Shown in pieces: positions 33,766 through 41,891 of a stretch of 64,000 bases of DNA. Position numbers and translations under genes: made by a program. The notes under the pieces are model-generated. The model did not search any database and had not been told where the DNA came from. It saw only the letters and a list, made by a program, of their open reading frames with translations. The first letter of the stretch is position 1; each line of letters opens with the position of its first letter. The DNA comes from Ornithinimicrobium sp. F0845 (GTDB taxonomy: Bacteria > Actinomycetota > Actinomycetes > Actinomycetales > Dermatophilaceae), in the NCBI RefSeq assembly GCF_023015765.1, contig NZ_JALKAL010000002.1, positions 1-64,000 of the forward strand, in the 5' to 3' direction.

Positions 33766-35993
33766 TGCTCACCAGCCGGAGTATGTCGGGTGGTCGCCTC
33801 GTCCGTGTCGTCCCGTCCGCGCCCGCCGAGCCGGTCGTGGGGCGTGTTGCGGTCGTGGGAGCCGGGCCGGTCACGGCGGCGGCGCGACTCGTCGTGCTTG
33901 CCGTAGGCCTCGACGATCGAGCTGACCAGCCGGTGCCGCACGACGTCGGCGGAGGTCAGCGTCGCGAAGTAGATGTCTTCCACGCCTGCCAGGATGTCCC
34001 GCACCACCCGAAGCCCCGAGCTGGTGCCGGTGGGCAGATCCACCTGGGTGACGTCGCCGGTGACCACCATCTTGGAGCCGAAACCGAGCCGGGTGAGGAA
34101 CATCTTCATCTGCTCGGCCGAGGTGTTCTGCGCCTCGTCCAAGATGATGAACGCGTCGTTCAAGGTGTTGTGCGTGACCAGGAAGTCGTCAGTGACGTAG
34201 AGCGAGTCGTCGGCGGCGACCCGGATGCACACCGTCTCCTGAATGCCCACCGGTTCGATCCGATCGACGAAGCGCATCGGCCGCCCGCCGGTTCTGGCCT
34301 CATAGGTCTCGCGCTTGTGCGCCAGTCGGAACGGGGGTACCCCGGGAGGTAGGCGGATGTCGACCACGAACGCGTCGTGGCGATAGGGCACGGGCCTACC
34401 CTTGGCGCGCCCGGGTTGGCGCCCCTCCGCTGGACGGGTCCGGCAGTATGCCGTCCCCCCGAGTGAGCGCACGAGGAACACCACGTCATCGCGAAGGCGG
34501 GGCGAGACCGTCGCGTAGTGCACGCGACACGTGCGACCTGCTTGCGTGACCGGTCCTCCATCGGTGTCCAGGAGCCCCTGGAGGACGGCAAGTCGCACCG
34601 CGAAGGAGTTCACGAGGTACTCCTCAGGTACGAACTTCGTCTGGGACCGCGTGCCAGCAAGGCCGAGGTCGCGCAGCACCTCGGTGACGGGATTGGCGAC
34701 GATCACGCCTCCGCGCCCACGCCCGGCACGGTTGAGCACATAGTCGCACCCGCCCTTGTGGCGCACCTCGATCCCGTCGATGACGTCCTCCAGCGCCTCA
34801 GCCAACTCTGGGGTCGTCGTGCTGAAGGTTGGCGTCGTCGTGGCCGTGATGCACGCGTCCCCAAGGAGGAGGCCGAGTGCGTAGGGGTCCAGCGGCACCG
34901 GCCGCGGAGTCAGCTCGGGGGGACTCATCATCGGCAGCTCAAAGCGCCGGCCGTAAACAGCTCGCAGGCGACCGTCCATGTCGCTGGTCTGCACCACGCG
35001 GGTGCGGCCGCGCCGCTTGTCGGACGCGGTCTCCACCCGCCAGAGGTGCTCACCGCACGCGAGGGTCGAGGCACCGTCCTGGGTCGAGACACGGTAGACC
35101 TCGCGCGGTCCCTGCGGGTAGACCCCCAGCACCGGGGTCGGGCCTCCGTCGGAGCCGATCACCAGGTCCCCGACCCGCAGGGATCCGATATCCCGGAACC
35201 CGTCCGGAGTGAGCACCTGCGCGTCGAGGGGCTGGGCCCGACCCCGCATGTAGGCCAACGGCGCGACCTCGACGGTGCCGGAGGCCATGAGGCGCGGGAT
35301 CGAGTCGGGGTCGACCATGTCGTGCAGGGCGTCGTAGAGCGGGCGCAGGTAGGGGTCGATCTTGTCGTTGAGGGTGCCGGGCAGGAAGCCGAGCCGCTCC
35401 CCGGCCTCGACGGCTGGCCGGGTCAGGATGATGCGGTTGACCTGCTTGGCCTGCAGCGCGGCGACCGCCTTGGCCATCGCCAGGTAGGTCTTGCCGGTGC
35501 CCGCCGGGCCGATGCCGAAGACGATGGTGTGCTTGTCGATCGCATCGACGTAGTGCTTCTGGTGCAGCGTCTTGGGGCGGATCGTGCGACCGCGGTTGCT
35601 GATGATGTTCATCGTCAGCACGTCGGCCGGACGCTCCGCGGACGCGCTGCGCAGCATGCCGATGGAGCGCTCGACAGCATCGCGGTTGAGCGGTTGGCCC
35701 GCGGCGACGATCACCACGAGCTCGTCGATGAGGCGCTCGATGATCGCCACGTCCCCCGACGGTCCGGCGAGCCGGAACTCGTTGCCGCGCACCATGACGT
35801 CCACGTGCGGGAAGGAGCGCTCGACGGTCCGCAGCAGCTCGTCACGCGGCCCCAGCAGGGCGGCCATCGAGGTCTCGGGCGGGATCACCACCGTGTGCAT
35901 CGGCGCGCGCGCTGCCCCCTCGCGCCCGGTGGTCTCGGTCAGGTCGGTGTCCTGGGGTTCCTCGGAGGACCCCGGATGGTCAGGCTCTGTCAT
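33762..35993 (-). CDS. phoH: PhoH-family ATPase interrupted by an intein
   Basis: A 743-residue precursor. Excluding the intein, PhoH is 386 residues: an N-terminal KH-like part, then the helicase-like ATPase with Walker A GIGPAGTGKT (about 160-169), RPAVEAGERLGFLPG, and, after the intein, Walker B FIILDEAQNTSAEQM and VVTGDVTQVDLP. The intein (A253-N609 by this start) splits the conserved MRGR/TLNDAF junction just before Walker B, so PhoH cannot be active without splicing. The ATG at 35993 is used; an upstream in-frame opening runs through the HIT gene's 3' end. PhoH is coupled to ybeY, matching the known phoH-ybeY link in RNA metabolism. Confidence 0.95.
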   Translation of the reverse strand: MTEPDHPGSSEEPQDTDLTETTGREGAARAPMHTVVIPPETSMAALLGPRDELLRTVERSFPHVDVMVRGNEFRLAGPSGDVAIIERLIDELVVIVAAGQPLNRDAVERSIGMLRSASAERPADVLTMNIISNRGRTIRPKTLHQKHYVDAIDKHTIVFGIGPAGTGKTYLAMAKAVAALQAKQVNRIILTRPAVEAGERLGFLPGTLNDKIDPYLRPLYDALHDMVDPDSIPRLMASGTVEVAPLAYMRGRAQPLDAQVLTPDGFRDIGSLRVGDLVIGSDGGPTPVLGVYPQGPREVYRVSTQDGASTLACGEHLWRVETASDKRRGRTRVVQTSDMDGRLRAVYGRRFELPMMSPPELTPRPVPLDPYALGLLLGDACITATTTPTFSTTTPELAEALEDVIDGIEVRHKGGCDYVLNRAGRGRGGVIVANPVTEVLRDLGLAGTRSQTKFVPEEYLVNSFAVRLAVLQGLLDTDGGPVTQAGRTCRVHYATVSPRLRDDVVFLVRSLGGTAYCRTRPAEGRQPGRAKGRPVPYRHDAFVVDIRLPPGVPPFRLAHKRETYEARTGGRPMRFVDRIEPVGIQETVCIRVAADDSLYVTDDFLVTHNTLNDAFIILDEAQNTSAEQMKMFLTRLGFGSKMVVTGDVTQVDLPTGTSSGLRVVRDILAGVEDIYFATLTSADVVRHRLVSSIVEAYGKHDESRRRRDRPGSHDRNTPHDRLGGRGRDDTDEATTRHTPAGEQ
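34167..35237 (-). mobile_element. Class 3 intein with LAGLIDADG homing endonuclease domain, in PhoH
   Basis: A 357-residue in-frame insertion. The first residue is Ala rather than Cys or Ser. The block B segment TLACGEHLW lacks the usual Thr but has His and, two residues later, Trp. Block F begins with Cys (ETVCIRVAADDSLYVTDDF). The end is Thr-His-Asn followed by Thr of the C-extein. Trp at B:12, Cys at F:4 and Thr at G:5 make up the W-C-T motif that defines class 3 inteins, which splice through the block F Cys. Between them lie two LAGLIDADG motifs (ALGLLLGDACI and LQGLLDTDGG) with both acidic residues kept, so the endonuclease may be active. Confidence 0.93.
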
Positions 35994-36006
35994 CAGGTGG
36001 ACGAGT

Positions 36007-36369
36007 CTAGCCGCGCCCGGCCGCGACCGGCCCGAGGTTTTGCCCACCCAGCACGTGGACGTGCACGTGGAAGACCTCTTGTCCGGCATCCGGCCCCACG
36101 TTGCTCACTACCCGGTAGCCGCTCTCGTCGATGCCCTCGAGGCGGGCGACCTCCCCGGCCGCCGTGAACAGCTCGGCCACGCTGTCCGCGTCCTCCGCGG
36201 ACATCTGGGCCAGCGTGTCCTGGTGTGCCTTGGGGATCACCAGCACGTGCACGTTCGCTCGCGGGGTGATGTCCCGGAACGCCAGGACCGTGTCGGTCTC
36301 GTGGACCGTGTCGTTGGGGATCTCCCCCGCCACGATCTTGCAGAAGAGGCAGTCGCTCGCAGTCGCCAT
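36007..36369 (-). CDS. HIT-family protein (HINT-like)
   Basis: A 120-residue histidine-triad protein. CLFCKIVAGEIPNDTVHETD at the start and the triad VFHVHVHVLGG near the end are diagnostic. HINT-type proteins hydrolyse AMP-linked amines such as adenosine phosphoramidates. The ATG at 36369 has a TAACGT -10 box 7 nt upstream and is preferred to a GTG three codons earlier. It may form an operon with phoH, whose start lies 13 nt downstream of its stop, and it is divergent from the VOC gene. Confidence 0.92.
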   Translation of the reverse strand: MATASDCLFCKIVAGEIPNDTVHETDTVLAFRDITPRANVHVLVIPKAHQDTLAQMSAEDADSVAELFTAAGEVARLEGIDESGYRVVSNVGPDAGQEVFHVHVHVLGGQNLGPVAAGRG

Positions 36370-36376
36370 GAGGATC

Positions 36377-36382
36377 ACGTTA
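36377..36382 (-). promoter_or_regulatory. -10 box of the HIT-phoH transcript (leaderless type)
   Basis: TAACGT on the minus strand, 7 nt before the ATG at 36369. It faces away from a similar box at 36419-36424. Confidence 0.4.
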
Positions 36383-36418
36383 GCGGCCTCTCACCGAGCC
36401 GCGCAGGCCCGACCCTCC

Positions 36419-36424
36419 TATCCT
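36419..36424 (+). promoter_or_regulatory. -10 box of the VOC-family gene (leaderless type)
   Basis: TATCCT ends 6 nt before the GTG at 36431; there is no Shine-Dalgarno sequence. Confidence 0.45.
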
Positions 36425-36430
36425 GGTGGT

Positions 36431-37180
36431 GTGGCATGGCTCCACGTCGTCATCGACGTCCCGGCACGGCTACACGCGCCGGGTGCCCGGTTCTGGTCCG
36501 CCGCCCTCGGCTGGTCTCCCGGTCCGCCCTGGGACGGGCACCCGGAGCTGAGCAGTCTGCAACCCTCCCGCGGCGACTCCTACGTCCACCTGCAGCAGAT
36601 CCACGGTGCACCACGCATCCACGTCGACGTCGCGTCGAAGGATCCTGAGGCCACTGTCACCGCCGCCGTGGCCGCGGGGTCAGAGGTCCGCAACAGGTCG
36701 CAGACCTGGGTGTTCCTGTTCTCCCCCGGTGGTCTGCCTTTCTGCGTCGTCACCTCGCGTCCTCGTCGTGCCCCCGAGCCGACCACCTGGCCGGACGGAC
36801 ACCGCTCCCGCCTGGTCCAGGTGTGCATCGACTCGCCTGTCGCCAGGCACGAGGACGAGGTCGCCTTCTGGCGGGGTCTGCTGGGCGGTCGCTGGGTCCC
36901 TTCCTCCAGCCAGGAGTTTGCCGGGAAGTGGCACGATGACGCGGGCTCCCCGCTGCAGCTGCTCTTCCAGCGCCTGGACGAACCCGACGGGCCGGTGCGC
37001 GCGCACCTGGACCTCGGGACCGACGGGCAGCCCGAGGAGGTCCGGCGTCTCGTGGAGTTGGGCGCTGTCGACCTCGGCGCTGGCCACGGTGGCTGGCACG
37101 TGCTCCGGGATCCGGTCGGCCTGGAGTTCTGCGTCACCACGAACGCACCGGACCAGAGCCACCACCGCCATCTGGACTGA
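36431..37180 (+). CDS. VOC-superfamily (glyoxalase-like) protein
   Basis: A 249-residue protein with two tandem glyoxalase-like modules (about 1-115 and 125-245), each with the family's paired beta-alpha-beta-beta-beta units. Examples are FWSAALGW, RIHVDVASKDPEATVTAAVAAGSEV and, in the second, FWRGLLGGRW and HGGWHVLRDPVGLEFCVTT. Residues typical of the metal site are only partly kept, so it may be a binding protein or an enzyme of unknown substrate. The GTG at 36431 is supported by the -10 box. It is convergent with the MFS gene. Confidence 0.82.
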   Translation: MAWLHVVIDVPARLHAPGARFWSAALGWSPGPPWDGHPELSSLQPSRGDSYVHLQQIHGAPRIHVDVASKDPEATVTAAVAAGSEVRNRSQTWVFLFSPGGLPFCVVTSRPRRAPEPTTWPDGHRSRLVQVCIDSPVARHEDEVAFWRGLLGGRWVPSSSQEFAGKWHDDAGSPLQLLFQRLDEPDGPVRAHLDLGTDGQPEEVRRLVELGAVDLGAGHGGWHVLRDPVGLEFCVTTNAPDQSHHRHLD

Positions 37181-37204
37181 CGACTGATCCATCTCGGGCG
37201 GACG

Positions 37205-37262
37205 CGACCCGACCCGGCAAGGCCACCGTCATCCGACCCGACCCGGCATGGCCACCGTCATC
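37205..37262. repeat. 29-bp tandem duplication in a convergent gap
   Basis: Two adjoining 29-bp copies (37205-37233 and 37234-37262) differ at a single base. They fill most of the gap between the VOC gene and the MFS gene end at 37278. Confidence 0.85.
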
Positions 37263-37277
37263 CGGCCGGACCGCGGC

Positions 37278-38642
37278 TCAGGCCGGACGGGACCGGGCCG
37301 ACGTGGCCACCGCCGCCGTGCCCGCCAGCACCGAGGCCACGGCCACGGCGAGGAACGCACTCTGCTGCGACCCGGCATACAGGGCGGTGAAGACGGCGCC
37401 GACGGCGGCGAGCGCCACCGCCGAGGCGAGCGCCTCGCTGACCTGCAGGGAGGATGAGTTGCGACCCAGCACCTCGGGCGGGGACAGCCGCATGGTCAGC
37501 AGGGACGTGGTGGGGTAGGCCACGCCGACACCCGTCTGGGTGATGCCCCAGATCACCAGCACCGTCCAGCCGGGCCACGCGAGGGCGATCGCGGCGCACA
37601 GCAGACCGGTGCCCACCAGGATGATGCAGCAGCCGATGACCATCACGCGCACCCGATCGACCGTGTCACGGAGGCGACCCTGCAGCCACGAGCCGCCGGC
37701 CCAGGTCACGGCGCCGACGGCCAGGGCGGCCCCCGCCTCGGCGGGGCTGTAGCCGTGCAGGTCCTGCAGCAGGAGCGGCAGGTAGGCCTCGCTGGCCATG
37801 AACGACGCGCCGATCGCCCCACGGGCCGAGATCACCGACGGCAGCCCCCGGCCGAGGGTGAACGTGCCCGGTGGCAGCAGGCGCCAGGCGGCGACGGCCA
37901 GGGCGATGGCGAACGGCACGCCGATAAGGACGTCGCGGGCCGAGATCTGCTCGCCACCGAGGTTCAGCACCCCGACGCTCAGCGCAGCGACGACGGCCCA
38001 CAGGATGGTCGCCACCCCGAGGTAGGGCGCGTCCTCACTGGGCTCGGTGCGGCCGAGTGCCGGCAGGAGCACCGCCATACTGACCAGGACGAGCGGGATG
38101 ACGCTGAGGAACACCCAGCGCCAGCCCGCGTGCTCGACGAGGAAGCCGGTGAGCACCGGGCCCACGAGTCCGGGCACCACCCACGCGGCGGCGAGCAGCG
38201 AGAACATCCGGGGGCGGAGCTGGTCGGGGATGCCCTGGGCGATGACGACATAGATCGCGACGATGGCCATGCCGCTGCCGAGCCCCTGCAGACCCCGGGC
38301 CGCGACGAACAGCTCCATGGTGGTGCTGAGGCCTGCGCCGAGGAGACCCACGGCGAAGATCGTGGCCCCCGCGACCAGGACCGTTCGTGGCCCGGACCGG
38401 TCCGACCACCAGCCGCCGAGGATCATCCCGATGACGCTGGCCGCGATGGTCGCGCCGAAGGCGAGGGCATAGAGCCCCAGCCCGTCCAGGGCCCGGGCGA
38501 CCGTGGGCATGGCGGTGCCGACGGCGATGTACTCGACCGCGAACAGCGAGATCAGGGCCGTCGTGCCGATGGAGACCGGACGGTGCTCCGGGGAGAGCAG
38601 CGTCGGTCCGGGCAGTTCGGTGGGAGCGGCGCTCAGGCCCAT
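37278..38642 (-). CDS. MFS transporter (multidrug-type, about 14 helices)
   Basis: A 454-residue permease with 12-14 hydrophobic segments. The motif A-like loop GGWWSDRSGPRTVLVAG and the motif C-like AAAWVVPGLVGPVLTGFL are features of drug:proton antiporters of the DHA2 kind. The ATG at 38642 lies inside the end of rsmE (10-bp overlap), so it is co-transcribed with the heat-shock operon. Its substrate is unknown, and coupling to hrcA-dnaJ may be incidental. Confidence 0.9.
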   Translation of the reverse strand: MGLSAAPTELPGPTLLSPEHRPVSIGTTALISLFAVEYIAVGTAMPTVARALDGLGLYALAFGATIAASVIGMILGGWWSDRSGPRTVLVAGATIFAVGLLGAGLSTTMELFVAARGLQGLGSGMAIVAIYVVIAQGIPDQLRPRMFSLLAAAWVVPGLVGPVLTGFLVEHAGWRWVFLSVIPLVLVSMAVLLPALGRTEPSEDAPYLGVATILWAVVAALSVGVLNLGGEQISARDVLIGVPFAIALAVAAWRLLPPGTFTLGRGLPSVISARGAIGASFMASEAYLPLLLQDLHGYSPAEAGAALAVGAVTWAGGSWLQGRLRDTVDRVRVMVIGCCIILVGTGLLCAAIALAWPGWTVLVIWGITQTGVGVAYPTTSLLTMRLSPPEVLGRNSSSLQVSEALASAVALAAVGAVFTALYAGSQQSAFLAVAVASVLAGTAAVATSARSRPA

Positions 38643-39376
38643 CGGGACCGGCCGCTGAGCAGGGCGATCGCGGCCGCTCCGGCGGTCGAGGTGCGCAGCA
38701 CGGTGCCGCCCAGCCGGACGGTGCGGGCGCCGGCCTCCACGAACGCCTCGGTCTCCTCGGGGCTGATGCCGCCCTCCGGACCCACGATCAGGAGCACCTC
38801 ACCGGTCTCGGGCAGGTCGACGGAGGCCAGTGGCTCGGTGGCCTCCTCGTGCAGCACGAGGGCCAAGTCCGCAGCGCGCACCCGCTCGACCACAGCGGCC
38901 CGGCCTGCGAGCTCAGCCACGGCGGGCACCCGTGCCCGGCGGGCCTGTTTGGTGGCGGCCTGCACGGTGCGCTCCCACTTGGCGTGGCCCTTGGCGGCAC
39001 GCTCACCCCGCCACACCACGACGCTACGAGCAGCCGCCCACGGGACGACCTCGTCCACGCCGAGCTCCGTGCCGACCTCGATGGCCAGCAGGTCGCGGTC
39101 GCCCTTGGCCAGGGCCTGCACGAGGGTGAACCGGGGCTCCGGCTGCGGCTCGTCGGTGACCTGCTCGATCGTCACGTCCAGTGCACCGCGGCCCACCGAG
39201 CTGACCCTGCCCCTGGCCGTCCGGCCGGAGCCGTCCGCGACCATCAGCTCTTCGCCCGTGCCGAGCCGCGTGACGGTCGCGGCGTGGCGACCCTCTGGTC
39301 CGTCGAGGCGCACCTGGTCGCCGGTCGACACGGCGGCCAGGGTTCCGGCCGCGACGAAGAACAGCGGCGCGCTCAC
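38633..39376 (-). CDS. rsmE: 16S rRNA (uracil(1498)-N3)-methyltransferase
   Basis: A 247-residue SPOUT methyltransferase. An N-terminal PUA-like part (about 1-75) is followed by the trefoil-knot domain with LVQALAKGDRDLLAIEVGTELGV, LLIVGPEGGISPEE and VRLGGTVLRTSTAGAAAI, which is the AdoMet-binding knot. It methylates U1498 of 16S rRNA. The GTG at 39376 overlaps the dnaJ stop (GTGA). The gene pair dnaJ-rsmE is conserved widely. Confidence 0.95.
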   Translation of the reverse strand: MSAPLFFVAAGTLAAVSTGDQVRLDGPEGRHAATVTRLGTGEELMVADGSGRTARGRVSSVGRGALDVTIEQVTDEPQPEPRFTLVQALAKGDRDLLAIEVGTELGVDEVVPWAAARSVVVWRGERAAKGHAKWERTVQAATKQARRARVPAVAELAGRAAVVERVRAADLALVLHEEATEPLASVDLPETGEVLLIVGPEGGISPEETEAFVEAGARTVRLGGTVLRTSTAGAAAIALLSGRSRWA

Positions 39377-40497
39377 CTCGGTGAGAAGGCTTCCTTGAGC
39401 TTGCCGAACAGACCGGAGTTGGCCGGGGCCATCCGACCCTCCGGGCGCGACTCGCCACGAGACTCCGCGAACTGCGCCAGCAGCTCGCGCTGGCTCTCGT
39501 CGAGCTTGGTCGGCACCCGCACGTCCAGGTGGACGATCAGGTCGCCTCGCCCCGTGCCGCGCAGGTGCGTGACCCCCTGGCCCGCCAGGGTGATGGTGTC
39601 CTGTGGCTGGCTCCCCGGCCGCAGGTCGACCTCGGTGGGACCGTCGAAGGTCTCGACGGTGAGCGTCGCGCCGAGCGCGGCGGCGGTCATCGGCACCTGG
39701 ACCGAGCAGTGCAGGTCGTCGCCGCGTCGCCGGAACGTCTCGTGGGGTCGCACCGCGATCTCGACGTAGAGGTCGCCGGGCGCTCCGCCACCCGGGCCGA
39801 CCTCGCCCTCGCCGGAGAGCTGGATGCGGGTGCCGGAGTCGACACCACCGGGCACCTTGAGGGTCAGGTCGCGACGGGCGCGCACCCGACCCTCGCCGGC
39901 GCAGTCGACGCACGGCTGCTCGATCAGCTCGCCGTAGCCGCGGCACTCGGGGCACGGACGGGTCGTCATGACCTGGCCGAGGAAGGAGCGCTGCACGGAC
40001 TGGATCTCGCCGCGGCCCGTGCAGGTGGGGCAGGTGCGCGTGCCGGTGCCCGGCTGGCTGCCCGACCCCGAGCACGTCGCGCAGCGGGTGGCGGTGTCGA
40101 TGACCACCGTCTCCTGGCCCCCGAAGACCGCCGTGCGCAGATCGATGTCCAGGCGCACGAGCGCGTCCTGCCCCCGCTGGGTGCGTGACCGGGGTCCCCG
40201 GCCACCACCTGCGGCGGCGCCCCCGAAGAAGGCATCCATGATGTCGGTGAAGCTGAAACCCTGGCCGAAGCTCTGGGTCGCCCCGGCATACGGGTCCTGG
40301 CCGCGGTCATAGGCCGCGCGCTTGGTCGGGTCGGAGAGGACGTCGTAGGCCTGGCTCACCTTCTTGAACTGCGCCTCGGCCTCCGGGCCCGGGTTCACGT
40401 CAGGGTGCAGCTTGCGGGCCTGCTTGTGATAGGCCCGCTTGATGTCCTGCGGGGTCGCCTCACGGGACACACCCAGGTCACCGTAGTAGTCGTTCAC
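39373..40497 (-). CDS. dnaJ: Chaperone DnaJ
   Basis: A 374-residue class A J-protein. The J domain has the HPD motif (KLHPDVNPG); a Gly-rich stretch follows. Four CxxCxGxG zinc repeats are present (CATCSGSG, CPTCTGRG, CPECRGYG, CVDCAGEG), and then the two substrate-binding beta domains. It recruits substrate to DnaK. The GTG start at 40497 lies 11 nt after hrcA, so this is the HrcA-linked DnaJ2 copy of actinobacteria rather than the one in the dnaK operon. Confidence 0.96.
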   Translation of the reverse strand: MNDYYGDLGVSREATPQDIKRAYHKQARKLHPDVNPGPEAEAQFKKVSQAYDVLSDPTKRAAYDRGQDPYAGATQSFGQGFSFTDIMDAFFGGAAAGGGRGPRSRTQRGQDALVRLDIDLRTAVFGGQETVVIDTATRCATCSGSGSQPGTGTRTCPTCTGRGEIQSVQRSFLGQVMTTRPCPECRGYGELIEQPCVDCAGEGRVRARRDLTLKVPGGVDSGTRIQLSGEGEVGPGGGAPGDLYVEIAVRPHETFRRRGDDLHCSVQVPMTAAALGATLTVETFDGPTEVDLRPGSQPQDTITLAGQGVTHLRGTGRGDLIVHLDVRVPTKLDESQRELLAQFAESRGESRPEGRMAPANSGLFGKLKEAFSPR

Positions 40498-40508
40498 TCA
40501 AAACCTCT

Positions 40509-41537
40509 CTAGCTGTCCAGGATCTCGGACACGTAGTGCGCGACCGCCCGCACCGACGCCATCGTCGTCGGGTAGTCCATCCGCGTCGGGCCGATCACGC
40601 CCATGCCGCCGGCACTGCCGTAGGTCGTGGCGACCACCGACGTGGAACGGAGACCCTCGTAGGGGTTCTCCGCACCGATGCTCACGGCCACGGAGTCCTC
40701 ATCGAGGAAACCGCTCATGCTGGACATCAACTTCAACAGCACCACATGTTCTTCCAGTGCCTCCAGCACGGGCCCGATGGAGCGGGGGAAGTCGGTGACC
40801 ACACGCGCGAGGTTGGCCGTCCCGGCCAGGACCACGCGCTCCTCAGTCTGCGCCAGGAGGGCGTCCCCGAGCGAATCGACCACGGCCGCCGCGACAGCCT
40901 GGTTGTCGGGCGTCATCCGGTCCATCGCGCTGTGGAGGAGCGCGGGCACGTCGGGCAGCGGCTGACCGGTGGCCTCGGCGTTGAGCATCGCGCGCACGTC
41001 CTGGAGCACCTGCTCCCCCGCCTGGTCCGTCATGTCGCGGCCAACGTCGACCACCCGCTGCTCGACGCGACCGGTGTTGACGATGAGCACGACCATCACG
41101 CGGCTGCCGCCCACGGACACCAGCTCGATGTGGCGGACCGTGGACCTGGTCAGGGAGGGGTACTGCATGACCGCGACCTGGTTGGTCAGCGAGGCCAGCA
41201 GCCGGACGGAGCGGCCGACGACGTCGTCCAGGTCGACGGCGCCGGCGAGGAACTCCTCGATCGCCCGGCGCTCGGCCCTGGTCATCGGCTTCATCGTGGC
41301 AAGACGATCGACGAACACCCGGTAGCCGGCATCGGTCGGCACCCGGCCCGCGCTGGTGTGGGGCGCGGCGATCAGTCCCTCCTCCTCGAGCTGGGACATG
41401 TCGTTGCGCACCGTCGCGGCGGACACTCCGAGCTGGTGCCGCTCGAGGAGCGCCTTGGAACCGACCGGCTCGGAGGTGCGGACATAGTCCTGGACGATCG
41501 CGCGCAGCACGTGGAGCCGTCGCTCGTCACCGCTCAT
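40509..41537 (-). CDS. hrcA: Heat-inducible transcription repressor HrcA
   Basis: A 342-residue repressor. The winged helix spans about 1-75 ([35 protein letters not shown]), and the GAF-like and dimerisation parts follow. The ATG at 41537 has a GAAGGAG Shine-Dalgarno about 10 nt upstream; a GTG at 41546 would be too close to it. A perfect CIRCE element lies 41-67 nt upstream of the start, so HrcA represses its own operon (hrcA-dnaJ-rsmE-MFS), as well as presumed groE genes elsewhere. Confidence 0.96.
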   Translation of the reverse strand: MSGDERRLHVLRAIVQDYVRTSEPVGSKALLERHQLGVSAATVRNDMSQLEEEGLIAAPHTSAGRVPTDAGYRVFVDRLATMKPMTRAERRAIEEFLAGAVDLDDVVGRSVRLLASLTNQVAVMQYPSLTRSTVRHIELVSVGGSRVMVVLIVNTGRVEQRVVDVGRDMTDQAGEQVLQDVRAMLNAEATGQPLPDVPALLHSAMDRMTPDNQAVAAAVVDSLGDALLAQTEERVVLAGTANLARVVTDFPRSIGPVLEALEEHVVLLKLMSSMSGFLDEDSVAVSIGAENPYEGLRSTSVVATTYGSAGGMGVIGPTRMDYPTTMASVRAVAHYVSEILDS

Positions 41538-41577
41538 GCCCGTCACTCTCCTTCACCGGCGTGGCACTCTCTGCACT

Positions 41578-41604
41578 CTGGCACTCTGCTGGGTCGAGTG
41601 CCAG
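41578..41604. promoter_or_regulatory. CIRCE operator (HrcA binding site)
   Basis: CTGGCACTC-N9-GAGTGCCAG, perfectly symmetrical, matches the CIRCE consensus (TTAGCACTC-N9-GAGTGCTAA) except for the outermost bases. Two further half-sites in direct orientation precede it towards hrcA (TGGCACTCT at 41562-41570 and GCACTCT at 41573-41579). Confidence 0.93.
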
Positions 41605-41656
41605 TCTACGTCGTGTCGCCAGCACTTCGCCTGGGCAGGATCGTGCAGGCCCCGGG

Positions 41657-41731
41657 CGCACGCGGTGTCGCGAGCGGTGTGAACCTCAACTCCGCACGCG
41701 GTGTCGCGAAGCGGTGTGAGGTTCGCGACAC
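41657..41731. repeat. Direct-plus-inverted intergenic repeat cluster
   Basis: CGCACGCGGTGTCGCGA followed by GCGGTGTGA occurs at 41657-41682 and again at 41693-41719 with one inserted base. TTCGCGACAC at 41722-41731 then pairs with GTGTCGCGAA at 41701-41710 to give a 10-bp stem. Confidence 0.75.
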
Positions 41732-41732
41732 G

Positions 41733-41760
41733 CCGCCTCCGGAGTTGGGTCCGGAGGCGG
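41733..41760. other. GC hairpin
   Basis: A perfect 11-bp stem (CCGCCTCCGGA with TCCGGAGGCGG) and a 6-nt loop GTTGGG. It directly follows the repeat cluster and precedes the tandem hairpin element. It might insulate the hrcA promoter from transcription coming from the right, but no transcript is known there. Confidence 0.6.
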
Positions 41761-41770
41761 TGGTGCCGCT

Positions 41771-41891
41771 ACAAATGATGTGGTTGCCCCTGCCTGGTAT
41801 GAGCCTGCAGGGACCCCGGCTTGTGGAGAGCCGTCACAGATGAGGTGTGGGCCCCTCGCAAAGTATGAGTTTGCGAGGGGCCCACGGTGTG
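41771..41891. repeat. Two tandem diverged hairpin elements
   Basis: Copy 1 (41771-41825) and copy 2 (41836-41891) share an entry box ACARATGAKGTG, a loop GTATGAG and an exit TGTG, but differ in the stem. Copy 2 folds into a perfect 16-bp stem (41847-41862 with 41870-41885). Copy 1 has a shorter 6-bp CCCTGC/GCAGGG stem plus inner pairing. Conserved unpaired parts with changed stems suggest a structured RNA or a hairpin recognised by a protein, rather than a coding sequence. Confidence 0.7.
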
